Of a DNA stretch of 64,000 nt, positions 1 to 9,847 are shown piece after piece; the stretch's first letter is position 1; each line of letters opens with the position of its first letter. Source of the stretch: Rubrivivax sp. Lineage in GTDB: Bacteria; Pseudomonadota; Gammaproteobacteria; Burkholderiales; Burkholderiaceae_C. The stretch lies in NCBI GenBank assembly GCA_020248915.1, contig JADCGP010000003.1:124001-188000 (forward strand), read 5' to 3'. The notes under the pieces are model-generated. The model did not search any database, was not told the origin of the DNA, and was given only the letters and a program-made list of their open reading frames with translations. The position numbers and the translations under genes are program-made.

Positions 1-180
1 GAGGCTTCGCACCGGATGACGCCGCTCGGCCGCAGCTCGACGCCCGCGGACGTCGCGCGCGCGGTGCGCTTCGCGCTCGAGTCGCCCGCGATCACCGGCA
101 CGACGCTGCTGGTCGACGGCGGCCAGCACCTGTCGCCCCAACGGCGCGACGTGATGTTCCTCGCGCGCGGCAGCGCCTGA
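1..180 (+). CDS. C-terminal part of SDR-family oxidoreductase (5' truncated by window)
   Basis: Frame 1 reads [47 protein letters not shown]..., typical SDR C-terminus (G-x-x-L-x-V-D-G-G), stop at 178-180; followed by folB. Confidence 0.85.
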   Translation, partial: EASHRMTPLGRSSTPADVARAVRFALESPAITGTTLLVDGGQHLSPQRRDVMFLARGSA

Positions 181-185
181 ACCAC

Positions 186-587
186 ATGCCCTCCGACCTG
201 CTCCACCCCGCCCTCGCCGGCTGCCGGCGGCTGTTCCTGCGCGACTACGAACTGCCGGTGCGCATCGGCATCCACGACTTCGAGCAGGCCGCGCCTCAGC
301 GCATGCGCTTCAACGTCGACCTGTACGTCCCGCTGGAGTCCACCACGCCGGGCCGCGACCACATCGACGAGGTGGTCGACTACGACTTCGTGCGCGAGGT
401 CATCCGCCGTCGTGTGGCCGTCGGCCACATCGGCCTGCAGGAGACGCTGGTGGACCACGTCGCGGCGCAGCTGCTGGCGCACCCGCTCGTGCGCGCCGTG
501 CGCGTGGCCGGCGAGAAGGCCGACGTCTACCCGGACTGCGACGCCGTGGGCGTCGAGGTCTTCGTCCTCAAGGAGTCGGTGCGGTGA
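186..587 (+). CDS. folB: dihydroneopterin aldolase family protein
   Basis: FolB-like sequence ([13 protein letters not shown]..., [13 protein letters not shown]); overlaps ttcA start. Confidence 0.85.
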   Translation: MPSDLLHPALAGCRRLFLRDYELPVRIGIHDFEQAAPQRMRFNVDLYVPLESTTPGRDHIDEVVDYDFVREVIRRRVAVGHIGLQETLVDHVAAQLLAHPLVRAVRVAGEKADVYPDCDAVGVEVFVLKESVR

Positions 588-1531
588 ACGACCTGTCCGA
601 TGCCGCCAGGGCGCGCAAGGCCGCGCACGAGGCCAACAAGCTGTCCAAGCGGCTGCACCGCCAGGTGGGCCAGGCGATCGCCGACTTCCGCATGATCGAG
701 GCCGGCGACAAGGTGATGGTCTGCCTGTCGGGCGGCAAGGACAGCTACGCGCTGCTCGACGTCCTGCTCGGGCTGCAGGCGCGCGCGCCGGTCGACTTCA
801 GCCTGGTCGCCGTCAACCTCGACCAGAAGCAGCCCGGCTTTCCCGCGCACGTGCTGCCCGAGTACCTCGCGAGCCGCGGCGTGCCGTTCCGCATCGAGGA
901 GCAGGACACCTACAGCATCGTCAAGCGGCTCGTGCCCGAGGGGCAGACGATGTGCAGCCTGTGCTCGCGGCTGCGCCGGGGCATCCTGTACCGCGTGGCG
1001 GGCGAGCTCGGCGCCACCAAGATCGCCCTCGGCCATCACCGCGACGACATGGTCGTGACGCTGCTGATGAACATGTTCTTCGGTGGCCGCATGAAGGGCA
1101 TGCCGCCCAAGCTGGTGTCCGACGATGGAAGGAACGTGGTGATCCGGCCTCTCGCCTACGTGGCCGAGACCGACCTCGAGCGCTGGGCACGCATCCGCCG
1201 GTTCCCGATCATCCCGTGCACGCTGTGCGGCAGCCAGGAGAACCTGCAGCGCGTGCAGGTCAAGAAGATGCTGCGCGAGTGGGAGCGCCAGTACCCGGGG
1301 CGCAGCGACAACATGTTGCGCGCGATGGCGCACCTCGTGCCCTCGCACCTGATGGACCGGAACCTGTACCCCTTCACGACGCTCCAACCGAGCGGGAGCC
1401 CCGAGCCAGGGGGTGACGTGGCGTTCGATGACGAGCCCTGCACCGGCGGCGACGGCACCATGGCCGTGGCCTCCGCCGTCCCGGGCGCCGCGGCCGTGAA
1501 TTGGATGCCACGCCCCGAACCGGAGGAATGA
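584..1531 (+). CDS. ttcA: tRNA 2-thiocytidine(32) synthetase TtcA
   Basis: PP-loop [24 protein letters not shown] and CTLCGSQ cysteine motifs. Confidence 0.95.
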   Translation: MNDLSDAARARKAAHEANKLSKRLHRQVGQAIADFRMIEAGDKVMVCLSGGKDSYALLDVLLGLQARAPVDFSLVAVNLDQKQPGFPAHVLPEYLASRGVPFRIEEQDTYSIVKRLVPEGQTMCSLCSRLRRGILYRVAGELGATKIALGHHRDDMVVTLLMNMFFGGRMKGMPPKLVSDDGRNVVIRPLAYVAETDLERWARIRRFPIIPCTLCGSQENLQRVQVKKMLREWERQYPGRSDNMLRAMAHLVPSHLMDRNLYPFTTLQPSGSPEPGGDVAFDDEPCTGGDGTMAVASAVPGAAAVNWMPRPEPEE

Positions 1532-2142
1532 CGATGGACCGACGCAGAATGCTGCTGGTGGCGGCCGGTGCCGCCGTGCTGCTCTCGGGTTGCGCCGCGA
1601 TGCGCAGCGTGACGAGCGACGTTTCCAGCTTCGGCGAGTGGCCGGCCGAGCGCAAGCCCGGAAGCTACGCCTTCGAGCGGCTCCCATCGCAGGCGGCGCG
1701 CGCCGCCGACGCGGAGGCGTTGGAGGCGGCGGCGCGCCCGGCGCTGGCCAAGGCCGGCTTCCGGCCCGCCGAGACGGGCCAGGAGCCCGACGTGCTGGTG
1801 CAGGTGGGTGCGCGCCTGACGCGCACCGAGGTCAACCCCTGGGCCGACCCGTTCTGGTGGCGCGGCGGCTTCGGGCCGTGGCGGCACGGGCCCTGGCCCG
1901 GGCCGGCGTGGAGCCTGCAGGCGCGCTACGACGCCCAGCGCTACGAGCGCGAGGTCGCCGTGCTGATCCGCGACCGTGCCAGCGGCAAGCCGCTCTTCGA
2001 GGCCCGCGCCAGCAGCGAGGGCGGCACCGCCGGCACGAGCGAGACGCTGGCGCTGATGTTCGAAGCCGCGCTGATGGACTTCCCGAAACTCGGCGTCAAT
2101 CCGCGGCGGGTGACGGTGACGCCGCCCGAGGCGGCGCGCTGA
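1528..2142 (+). CDS. DUF4136-type lipoprotein
   Basis: Lipobox signal (LLSGCAAM), DUF4136-like body; start at 1528 or 1534 inside the 1501..2142 ORF. Confidence 0.75.
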   Translation: MTMDRRRMLLVAAGAAVLLSGCAAMRSVTSDVSSFGEWPAERKPGSYAFERLPSQAARAADAEALEAAARPALAKAGFRPAETGQEPDVLVQVGARLTRTEVNPWADPFWWRGGFGPWRHGPWPGPAWSLQARYDAQRYEREVAVLIRDRASGKPLFEARASSEGGTAGTSETLALMFEAALMDFPKLGVNPRRVTVTPPEAAR

Positions 2143-2181
2143 GCGCGTCGTCGCCCCGACTCGGCCCGGCCGCGCCGACCG

Positions 2182-2592
2182 TCACTTGATCGCCGTCTGG
2201 TCGCCACCGGCCGGCAGCTGCCGTCCGGCCTCGACATTGCCGTTGCGCACCAGCATGTAAGCCACGATCGCCGTCTTGGCGCCGTCGTCGATCTTGGCCG
2301 GGTTGTCGAACGGCATCAGCATCTGCACGTACTCGAACAGGCCCTTGGCGGTGCCGAACTTGGCGATGTCGTGTCCCGGGCCCCAGATCGGCCTCGGAAA
2401 GACGCTGGCATCCCGCCCGCGCACCCCGTGGCACAGCGCGCAGTGCTGCTGGTAGAGCCGGGCCCCCAGCTGCACCTGCGCACTGGCGCCGGCCGGGGGC
2501 GGCGGCGGCTCCTGCGCCACGGCCGCACCGGTAGCCGCGACGCCCAGCGCCACCGCTGCCGCGGCGGCCACCCTGCCAAGACGATCCCTCAT
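2182..2592 (-). CDS. c-type cytochrome, SorB-like subunit of sulfite dehydrogenase
   Basis: Signal peptide plus CALCH heme motif; start overlaps the end of the sulfite oxidase-like gene. Confidence 0.8.
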   Translation of the reverse strand: MRDRLGRVAAAAAVALGVAATGAAVAQEPPPPPAGASAQVQLGARLYQQHCALCHGVRGRDASVFPRPIWGPGHDIAKFGTAKGLFEYVQMLMPFDNPAKIDDGAKTAIVAYMLVRNGNVEAGRQLPAGGDQTAIK

Positions 2593-3956
2593 GCGACGCG
2601 GATGCGGAACTTGGGGATCGCACCGTTGGCCATGCCGAGCTGGTTGAACGGCACGGTCTCGGGCTGCACGTTGCCGGCCATGTCGATGCCGCGCGTCTCG
2701 ATCACGTGGTCGCCCGGGCGCGCATCCCAGTGGAAGTCGAAGCGCACCCAGGTGTAGCGACCGAGGTTCGGGCCCTGGATGTGGGCACGCTGCCACGGAC
2801 CGCCGTCGACACGGTACTCGACATCGCGGATGCCGTACTGCGGCGCCCAGGCGTACCCGCGAACCAGCTGGCGGCCGGCGCTCATGCGGGGCCACTCGCC
2901 GCGCTTGAGGGGGTAGTTGGCCGGTACCGACGGACTCTTCTCCAGCACCAGCGGCACCGTGATCAGCGTCTTGATCGGCATCCAGGTCACCATCGGGCCC
3001 TTCACGTCGGCGGCCGTGATGCCGCCGATGAACTCGTCGGTGGCGCCCACCGCCGGCGCGGCGTACGCCGGGCCGATGTACACCTCGCCGCGGGTGTTGA
3101 GGCGGCACCAGTGCTGGTGGGTGTCGACCCGCATCTCGGTGAGCCACTTGATCGACGCCGTGCCGCCCCAGCCGGGCACCACCAGACGGACCGGCGCGCC
3201 ATGGTCGGCCGTCAGGGGGTTGCCGTTCATCTTGAAGCAGATGCCCATGTCGTCGGCCCGGCTCAGGATGTCGGCCACCGGCATCGGACGGCCCATGTCG
3301 CCGCCATCGACGCCGGACCAGAACAGCGCCGACTTGGCGTCCTTCTTCAGCCCCACCAGCCCGAAGATGTGGGACAGCGGCACGTACTGCCACTCGGCCT
3401 GGCCGATGGCGCCGAGCACCCAGTTGCCGCCGGCCACCTGCATCTGGTCCTGCTGCTCCCAGAACAGCGTGCGGCCGTTGCCGTGGCACTCCATCGTGGC
3501 GATGATGGTGCGCGAGGGCATCTTCATCAGATCGTCATAGCCGATCTCGATGCTGCGCTCCAGGCCGTTGCCGTGGATCTTCATGCGCCACTGCTTGGGG
3601 TCGAGCACGGGCTTGGCTTCGACCAGCGGCGTCGGGTAGTGGTTGCGGACGTAGAACTCCTCCACCGGCGTGATGAAGGTGCTGAAGTCCCAGTAGTTGC
3701 CGCTGCGCACCGTGGCGCCGATGTTCAGCAGCCGCGAGTCGTCCTTCACCAGCACGCGTCGCGCTGGCGCGGCGGCCGGCGCCGCAGCCGGCGCGGCGGC
3801 GGGGGCGGCCTGGGCCTGGGCGAGTGCGGGTGCCGCCGCAGCGGCACCGAAGGCCGCTGCCGACACGAAGAACCGGCGCCGGTCCGATTGCGGCCCGATG
3901 CGAAGCGCCTCGTCGACGAGGGCGCGCTCCTGCGCCTGCTGCTGCTGTGCTGCCAT
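2589..3956 (-). CDS. molybdopterin-dependent sulfite oxidase family protein (SorA/SoxC-like)
   Basis: Tat signal SDRRRFFVSAAAF, ATMECHGNGR motif of sulfite oxidase-type Mo-co domain, C-terminal dimerisation domain; AGGAGA RBS before ATG at 3956. Confidence 0.88.
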   Translation of the reverse strand: MAAQQQQAQERALVDEALRIGPQSDRRRFFVSAAAFGAAAAAPALAQAQAAPAAAPAAAPAAAPARRVLVKDDSRLLNIGATVRSGNYWDFSTFITPVEEFYVRNHYPTPLVEAKPVLDPKQWRMKIHGNGLERSIEIGYDDLMKMPSRTIIATMECHGNGRTLFWEQQDQMQVAGGNWVLGAIGQAEWQYVPLSHIFGLVGLKKDAKSALFWSGVDGGDMGRPMPVADILSRADDMGICFKMNGNPLTADHGAPVRLVVPGWGGTASIKWLTEMRVDTHQHWCRLNTRGEVYIGPAYAAPAVGATDEFIGGITAADVKGPMVTWMPIKTLITVPLVLEKSPSVPANYPLKRGEWPRMSAGRQLVRGYAWAPQYGIRDVEYRVDGGPWQRAHIQGPNLGRYTWVRFDFHWDARPGDHVIETRGIDMAGNVQPETVPFNQLGMANGAIPKFRIRVA

Positions 3957-4018
3957 GATGTCTCCTGCTCGTGGATCCGGACTCGGGTAAACGCGTGTGG
4001 CCCGGCAGATGCTTGTCC

Positions 4019-4033
4019 GCAAGATGCGAGCCA
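4019..4033 (-). promoter_or_regulatory. Candidate sigma-54 (RpoN) promoter for sorAB-like operon
   Basis: Minus strand reads TGGCTCGCATCTTGC; consensus TGGCACGNNNNTTGC, 10/11 fixed positions with correct GG-N10-GC spacing; about 50 nt 5'UTR to ATG 3956. Confidence 0.75.
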
Positions 4034-4076
4034 CCTCGATCCCCTGCGATACCGCCGCAAACGGGAACCGCGCGTA

Positions 4077-4976
4077 ATGACCCGCCCCGATCGGCTTGTC
4101 CAGCCGTTACGTCCGCGTAACCGCCGCGCCGTGATGGCGCTCGGCGCAGCCGCCTGCCTCGGCTGCGCGCTTCCGCCGCGCAGTGCGCGCGCCGTGGCGC
4201 CGCTGCGCTTCGGCACGACGCCGGTGTTCCTGAACGAGCAGATCGCGCTGCTCGAGCGCTGGCAGCTGCATCTCGAGCGGCAGCTCGGCCGCCCACTGCT
4301 GTTCGTGCAGCGGGGCAGCTACCGCGAGATCGTCGACATGCTGCTCGGCGATGCGGTCGAGGCGGCGTGGCTGTGCGGGCATCCCTTCGTGCTGCACGAG
4401 GCGAAGCTGGCGGTCATCGCCGTGCCGCGCTACCAGGGCGAGCCGCTGTACCGCTCGCATCTCATCGTGCCGTCCGTCGACTCGACGACGCGCCACGTGC
4501 TCGACCTGCGAGGCCGCGTCTTCGCCTACAGCGACCCGCTGTCCAACAGCGGCTACCTGATCCCGCGAGCGGAGATCGCCGCCGGCGGCGGCCGGCCGGC
4601 GAGCTTCTTCCGGCGCACGTTCTTCACCTTCAGCCACCGCAAGGTGGTCGAGGCGGTGCGCGCAGGTCTGGCCGACGGCGGTGCGGTGGACGGCTACGTC
4701 TGGGACACCATGGCCGCCCAGCAGCCCCGCAGCGTCGAAGGCCTGCGCGTGGCGTGGCGCTCGGCCCCGCACGGCTTTCCGCCGGTGGTGGCACGCCGCA
4801 GCTGGGCCGGTGCCGACGCGCAGCGACTCGGCCGGGCGCTGCGCGAGATGTCGGACACCGCGTCCGGACGGGAGATCCTGCAGCGACTGAACATCGACGG
4901 CTTCGACGAACCCCGCGTCGGCCAGTTCGAGAGCATCCGCGCGCTGCAGCGCAGCGCCGAGAGCGGCGGCGGGTGA
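4077..4976 (+). CDS. PhnD-like periplasmic phosphate/phosphonate-type substrate-binding protein
   Basis: Signal peptide with RNRR, LRFGTTPVFLNEQIALLERW..., AWLCGHPFVLH, YSDPLSNSGYLIPR: PhnD/PBP-like fold signatures; stop overlaps kinase start. Confidence 0.8.
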   Translation: MTRPDRLVQPLRPRNRRAVMALGAAACLGCALPPRSARAVAPLRFGTTPVFLNEQIALLERWQLHLERQLGRPLLFVQRGSYREIVDMLLGDAVEAAWLCGHPFVLHEAKLAVIAVPRYQGEPLYRSHLIVPSVDSTTRHVLDLRGRVFAYSDPLSNSGYLIPRAEIAAGGGRPASFFRRTFFTFSHRKVVEAVRAGLADGGAVDGYVWDTMAAQQPRSVEGLRVAWRSAPHGFPPVVARRSWAGADAQRLGRALREMSDTASGREILQRLNIDGFDEPRVGQFESIRALQRSAESGGG

Positions 4977-6460
4977 GACTGCGCGACCTGAGCTGGCGGC
5001 TCAAGGTGCCGCTGGCCATCACCGCCGTCATCGTCCTCACCGAGGTCGTCGTGACGACGCTGCTGGTCACGCGGGCCCTGGCGGACGCGCGCCGCGATCT
5101 CGAGGCCACCGCCGAGAGCATGACGAGGCTGCTGGCGCGCTCGCTGCGCGACCCGCTGCTGCGCGACGATCTGTGGCAGGCCTTCGAGGTCATCTCCGCG
5201 CCCCTGGCCGCGCGCCGCAACGACAGCCCGCTGCAGGGCGTCGTGGTCCTGGATGCGGCGCGCCAGGTGTTCGTGGCCAGCGACCCGCGGCGGCTGCCGG
5301 TGCTCACCCCGGCGGCCGTGCTGCCCGAGCCGCTGGCCGGCGTGACGGCCCGCGCCGCGAGCGACGGACGCTTCCAGTTCGCGCTCGGTCGCGGCCCGGT
5401 CGGCCCCGAACTGGCCGCCGCGGGGCCGATCCTGGCCGACGACGGCACGCGTCTGGGCACCGTGGTGCTCGACTTCGACGGCGCGATCTACGCCCAGCGG
5501 CTGCGCGCGGCGGTGGTCGACGTCGCGCTGCTGAGCGTGCCGGGGCTGTTGCTGCTGGTGCCGCTGGGCTGGTACGCCGGCAAGCGCCTGGCCGAGCCGC
5601 TGGCGCAGATGGCCCAGGCGCTGTCGCGCGTTGGCGATGCGCCGCCCGAGCGCGTGCTGGAGTTGCTGCCGCCCGAAGGCGGCGACGAGGTGGGGCGGCT
5701 GTCCACGCAGGCCCGCCAGATGCTCGCCGGCCTGGCACGCAAGGCGGCGCTGGAGCGCGAGGTGATGGCGTTCGATCGCCTGGCCGCCGTCGGACGCGTG
5801 TCGGCCGCGATCGCCCACGAGATCAACAACCCGCTCGGCGGCATGCTCAACGCCATCGACACCGCCCTCCGGCATGGCCAGCCCGATGCGGTCTCGCGCA
5901 GGACGCTGGGCCTGCTTGAGCGCGGACTGCAGCAGATCCGGGCGACCGTGGGCGCGCTGCTGGTGGAGGCGCGGCTCGATTCGCCGCGCCTGACGGCCCA
6001 GGACTGGGACGATCTGCAGCTGCTGATCCAGCCCGAGGCGGCGGCCCGCCAGCTGCAGCTGCGCTGGCTGGTCGAGCCGGCCGCGACGGTCGACACCGCC
6101 CTGCCGGCGCACGAGGTTCGGCAGCTCGCCTTGAACCTGCTGCTCAACGCCTGCGCCGCGGCGCAGGCGGCGCCGACGGAGGGGTCGGCGGTCGAGTTCC
6201 TGGTGGCGCGCTCGCCCGGCATGCTGGCGATCGTCGTCGGCAACACCGGCCCCGCTCTGCCCCCCGAGCGCCTGGCCCACATGTTCGAACCCTTCGTCGA
6301 GGCCGACGGCGGCGACAGCGCGCACCGGCGCGGCCTCGGGCTGTGGGTGTGCTGGCAGATCACGCAGCGGCTCGGGGGCACCATCGATGCGTCCAGCGAC
6401 GGAGAATGGACGCGGGTCGCGGTCACGCTGCCGGTTCCCGATCCGATGCCGGAAGGATGA
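4973..6460 (+). CDS. Sensor histidine kinase (two TM, HAMP-like region, HisKA/HATPase)
   Basis: GTG start overlapping upstream stop; H-box AHEINNPLGGML, N-box LNLLLNACAAAQ, RGLGLWVCWQI G-box. Confidence 0.88.
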   Translation: MRLRDLSWRLKVPLAITAVIVLTEVVVTTLLVTRALADARRDLEATAESMTRLLARSLRDPLLRDDLWQAFEVISAPLAARRNDSPLQGVVVLDAARQVFVASDPRRLPVLTPAAVLPEPLAGVTARAASDGRFQFALGRGPVGPELAAAGPILADDGTRLGTVVLDFDGAIYAQRLRAAVVDVALLSVPGLLLLVPLGWYAGKRLAEPLAQMAQALSRVGDAPPERVLELLPPEGGDEVGRLSTQARQMLAGLARKAALEREVMAFDRLAAVGRVSAAIAHEINNPLGGMLNAIDTALRHGQPDAVSRRTLGLLERGLQQIRATVGALLVEARLDSPRLTAQDWDDLQLLIQPEAAARQLQLRWLVEPAATVDTALPAHEVRQLALNLLLNACAAAQAAPTEGSAVEFLVARSPGMLAIVVGNTGPALPPERLAHMFEPFVEADGGDSAHRRGLGLWVCWQITQRLGGTIDASSDGEWTRVAVTLPVPDPMPEG

Positions 6461-6464
6461 TCCC

Positions 6465-7802
6465 GTGCCGCAGCTGCTGTTGATCGAGGACGACGCGATC
6501 ATGGGCGAGTCGCTGGTCGACCGCTTCGAGATCGAGGGCTTCGTCGTGCGCTGGTCGCGCACGCTGGAGCAGGCCGAACGCTGGCTCGAGGCCGCCGCCT
6601 TCGACGCGGTGGTGAGCGACGTGCGCCTGCCTGACGGGTCGGGCGAGGCGCTCTTCGAGCGCCGGCGGCAGGCGGCCGCGGGCCTGCCGCCCTGGCTCTT
6701 CATCACCGCCTTCGCATCGGTCGACCGCGCGGTGACGATGCTGCAGGCCGGCGCCCGCGACTACGTCACCAAGCCGTTCGACATCTCCGCGCTGGTGGGC
6801 AAGGTGCGCGCCGCCGTCGGCGTGCCCGAGCCGGCGCCCGCCGCTGACGCCGCGGAGGACGCGGAGGACGCGGCGCTCGGTCCGTCGGCGGCCATGCGCC
6901 ACCTGGCCGGCCAGGCCGCGCGTGCGGCGCGGCGCGCGCGCACGGTGCTCATCACCGGCGAGAGCGGCGCGGGCAAGGAGGTGCTGGCGCGGCACCTGCA
7001 CCGGCTGGCCGACGGCAGCGGCGCGGCCCCGTTCGTGGCCGTCAACTGCGGCGCGATTCCGGAGACGCTGATCGAGGCGCAGCTCTTCGGCCACGAACGC
7101 GGCGCGTTCACCGGCGCCGACCGGCCGCGCCGCGGTTACGTCGAGCAGGCGCACGGCGGCACGCTCTTCCTCGACGAGATTGCCGAACTCGCGCCGGCCA
7201 TGCAGGTGCGGCTGCTGCGCGTGCTGCAGGACCGGCGCGTGCAGCGGCTGGGCGCCGAGCAGCCCATCGACGTGGACCTGCGCGTGCTCTGCGCCACCCA
7301 CCGAGACCTGCAGCTGCTCGTGCAGCAGGGGCGCTTCCGCGAGGACCTGTTCTACCGGATCCACGTCGTGCATCTGCTCGTGCCGCCGCTGCGCGAACGG
7401 CCCGACGACATTCTCTGGCTCGCCCGCCGCTTCCTGCTCGAGCAGGCCAGCGAGCGTGGCGAGGCGGTTCGCGGTCTGACGCCGGCGGCGCGGGCCGCGC
7501 TGCTGGCCTGCCGGTGGCCCGGCAACGTGCGCGAGCTGCACAACCGGCTGGAGCGCGCCTGCGTGATGAGCGAGAACGCCAGCCTCGAGGCGAGCGATCT
7601 GTTCGAGGAGCGCGAGCCCGCGCCCGCGACGGCGGCCTTGCCGACGCTCGAGGCCTTCGTCGCCGATGCCGAGCGGGAGTACCTCGCCGCCATGCTGGCG
7701 CGCTGCGACGGCCGGGTCGGCCTGGCCGCGCAGGCCCTGGGCATCTCGCGCAAGACCCTGTGGGAGAAGAGCCGGCGCTACGGACTGCGGGCGGCCGACT
7801 AG
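6465..7802 (+). CDS. Sigma-54-dependent NtrC-family response regulator
   Basis: Receiver domain (IEDDAIMGESLV, SDVRLPDGSG), AAA+ Walker A GESGAGKE, GAFTGA loop, LFLDEIAEL, C-terminal Fis-type HTH (LAAQALGISRKTLWEKSRRYGL); GTG start. Confidence 0.93.
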   Translation: MPQLLLIEDDAIMGESLVDRFEIEGFVVRWSRTLEQAERWLEAAAFDAVVSDVRLPDGSGEALFERRRQAAAGLPPWLFITAFASVDRAVTMLQAGARDYVTKPFDISALVGKVRAAVGVPEPAPAADAAEDAEDAALGPSAAMRHLAGQAARAARRARTVLITGESGAGKEVLARHLHRLADGSGAAPFVAVNCGAIPETLIEAQLFGHERGAFTGADRPRRGYVEQAHGGTLFLDEIAELAPAMQVRLLRVLQDRRVQRLGAEQPIDVDLRVLCATHRDLQLLVQQGRFREDLFYRIHVVHLLVPPLRERPDDILWLARRFLLEQASERGEAVRGLTPAARAALLACRWPGNVRELHNRLERACVMSENASLEASDLFEEREPAPATAALPTLEAFVADAEREYLAAMLARCDGRVGLAAQALGISRKTLWEKSRRYGLRAAD

Positions 7803-7866
7803 GCCGCTCGCTATCAGCCGGCCGCGCGCGCAACCAGCCGGCGCACAGGGCGTGGCGATCGCGGCG

Positions 7867-8160
7867 TCACTTGCGCGGCATCGCCTGGTTCTGCCGCACC
7901 TCGTTGATCGCTCCGGTGGCGCCGCGCTGCGGATCGTTGGTGCTGGAGATCGTTCGGCAGCGCCGCGGCGTGTTCAGACGCGAGCCGGTGAGCGGGGTCT
8001 CCTCGCAGACCACCCGCTCGCCAGCTGCGGCGGTGGCCGATGCCGGTGAGGCCGGGGCCGCGGCCGTCGCGCCGGAGTAGGCGGCCGGCGGTGTCTGGCC
8101 GCACGCTGTCAGCAGCGCGACGATCGAGAACAGCCGAAGCGAACGAGCAGGGTAGGCCAT
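7867..8160 (-). CDS. Small hypothetical lipoprotein/periplasmic protein
   Basis: MAYPARSLRLFSIVALLTACGQ... lipobox-like signal; no recognised domain. Confidence 0.6.
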   Translation of the reverse strand: MAYPARSLRLFSIVALLTACGQTPPAAYSGATAAAPASPASATAAAGERVVCEETPLTGSRLNTPRRCRTISSTNDPQRGATGAINEVRQNQAMPRK

Positions 8161-8248
8161 GTCTGAGGCATGCATGGGGCAGAGGGGCGCCGAGCATAGC
8201 CGCGCCACACCGTGGACGCAGCGCTGATGCGCGCGCGACTCACCGGGT

Positions 8249-8899
8249 TCAGCGGAGCAACCCGCTCGCCCGCAGCGTGGCCAGCAGCCCGCGCGCGAAA
8301 GCCTCGTAGCCCTTCGCGTTGGCGTGGATGCGGTCGCTGCGCAGCGCCTCGTCGGCCAGCACCTCGGCCCAGCCCTGGCGGTGCAGCGGCAGCCGCAGCG
8401 CCTCGGCCAGTTCGCCGTAGAGCGGGTGGTCGGACAGCAGACCCACCGCCGCCACCGCGCTGGGCCGCGGCACGGCAATCAGCAGCACCTGCGCGCCGGC
8501 GCCGCGGGCCGTCTCGCAGATGCGCTGCACGTTGGCGCGCGTGGCTGACGGGTTCATGCCGCGCAGGAAGTCGTTGCCGCCGATGCTGACGAGCACGAGC
8601 GCGGGGCGGTGCTCGTCCAGCAGCGCGGGCAGGCGCTCGAGCGCCTGCGCCGAGGTGTGCCCGGGCACCCCGGCATTGACGACGTTCCAGCCCGTGAGCG
8701 CGGCCAGAACGGCCGGGTAGGCGGCCTCGGGCGCGGCGCCGGTGCCGAAGGTGAGCGAGTCGCCCAGCGCCAGCACGGTGGCGCCGGCCGGCACCGGCCG
8801 GCCGCGCACCCGCTCGCGCCCGCAGCCGCCGAGCACGCTCGCGCCCAGCGCACCCCCGGCAAGCACGGCCGCGCGAAGCAGCGCCGCGCGCCGCCGCAT
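8249..8899 (-). CDS. SGNH/GDSL hydrolase (TesA-like arylesterase)
   Basis: LALGDSLTFGTGA, VLVSIGGNDFLRG, DRIHANAKGY blocks; lipoprotein-like N-terminus. Confidence 0.88.
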   Translation of the reverse strand: MRRRAALLRAAVLAGGALGASVLGGCGRERVRGRPVPAGATVLALGDSLTFGTGAAPEAAYPAVLAALTGWNVVNAGVPGHTSAQALERLPALLDEHRPALVLVSIGGNDFLRGMNPSATRANVQRICETARGAGAQVLLIAVPRPSAVAAVGLLSDHPLYGELAEALRLPLHRQGWAEVLADEALRSDRIHANAKGYEAFARGLLATLRASGLLR

Positions 8900-8907
8900 C
8901 GGCGGGC

Positions 8908-9783
8908 TCACGAGGAGGCGCCCGGCCCGCCGGCCGTCTCGAGCAGCGAGCGCAGGTCGTCGGCCCAGCCGCGCAGCGTGTCGCGCGCCCGGGCCCGCTG
9001 CGCCGGCGTGGCGGCGTTGTGCACGCGCGCGGTGAGCGCGCAGTTGTGTTCCACCAGCCGCTGCTGCCGCGCCCGGTAGGCGGGGTCCGGCGAGGCCGTG
9101 CCGCGTTCGGCGAGCATGCGCAGCGCGGCGGTGCGCGCGTCGGCGTCGGCGCGCTCGGCCAGCAGCCGGCGCAGCGTGGCCACCGTGTCGCGTTGGCGCG
9201 CGCGCCGCTCCGCCAGCCACAGCTCGGGGTCGAACGGCGAGGCGGCGAGGCCCTCGGCGACCAGCCTCTGCTGGGCCTCGTTCAGGCGGCCGTAGACGCG
9301 CTCGAAGCGCTCGGTGGCGCGCTTCTCGGCCGCGCGGCGCCGCTCGGTCGGATCGGCCTGCGCGAACTCGGACCGCAGCTCCTCGAGGTTCTTCGCATAG
9401 CGCTGCTCGAGGTGGCGCAGCTGCGCCTCGCCCAGCCCGGGCAGCACCTCGGCGCCGAGCAGCAGCGCGCGGTCGAGCGCCGGGTCGGCCAGCGCGCGGG
9501 CCTGCTCGCCCAGGCGGCACACCTGGGCCGGCGTCGTGGGCTCGGTCATCTGCGCGGCGACGCCGCCGAGGAAGGCCACCGTCTTCGGCAGCTCGCTGGC
9601 GCGGTGCCAGTCGAACCAGCGCGCGATGGCCGACTTGACCGCCGGCGCGTGCGCGCTCGTCACGTCGAGGTAGCCGTCGAGCCACCACCACGCGAGCTGC
9701 GGCCCGTTGCCATAGCCCAGGCGCAGCGCGCCACAGCCGGCCAGCAGCAGCGCTGCCGCGAGGCCGAGCAAGAACAGGCGCAC
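8908..9783 (-). CDS. DUF6279-type lipoprotein
   Basis: [40 protein letters not shown] typical DUF6279 N-terminus; GTG start chosen. Confidence 0.75.
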   Translation of the reverse strand: MRLFLLGLAAALLLAGCGALRLGYGNGPQLAWWWLDGYLDVTSAHAPAVKSAIARWFDWHRASELPKTVAFLGGVAAQMTEPTTPAQVCRLGEQARALADPALDRALLLGAEVLPGLGEAQLRHLEQRYAKNLEELRSEFAQADPTERRRAAEKRATERFERVYGRLNEAQQRLVAEGLAASPFDPELWLAERRARQRDTVATLRRLLAERADADARTAALRMLAERGTASPDPAYRARQQRLVEHNCALTARVHNAATPAQRARARDTLRGWADDLRSLLETAGGPGASS

Positions 9784-9847
9784 GCGGATAATCGTCGACC
9801 GGCACGCGCCGGCGCGCGCGACGGCCGCCGCTACGAGACACTCACGC

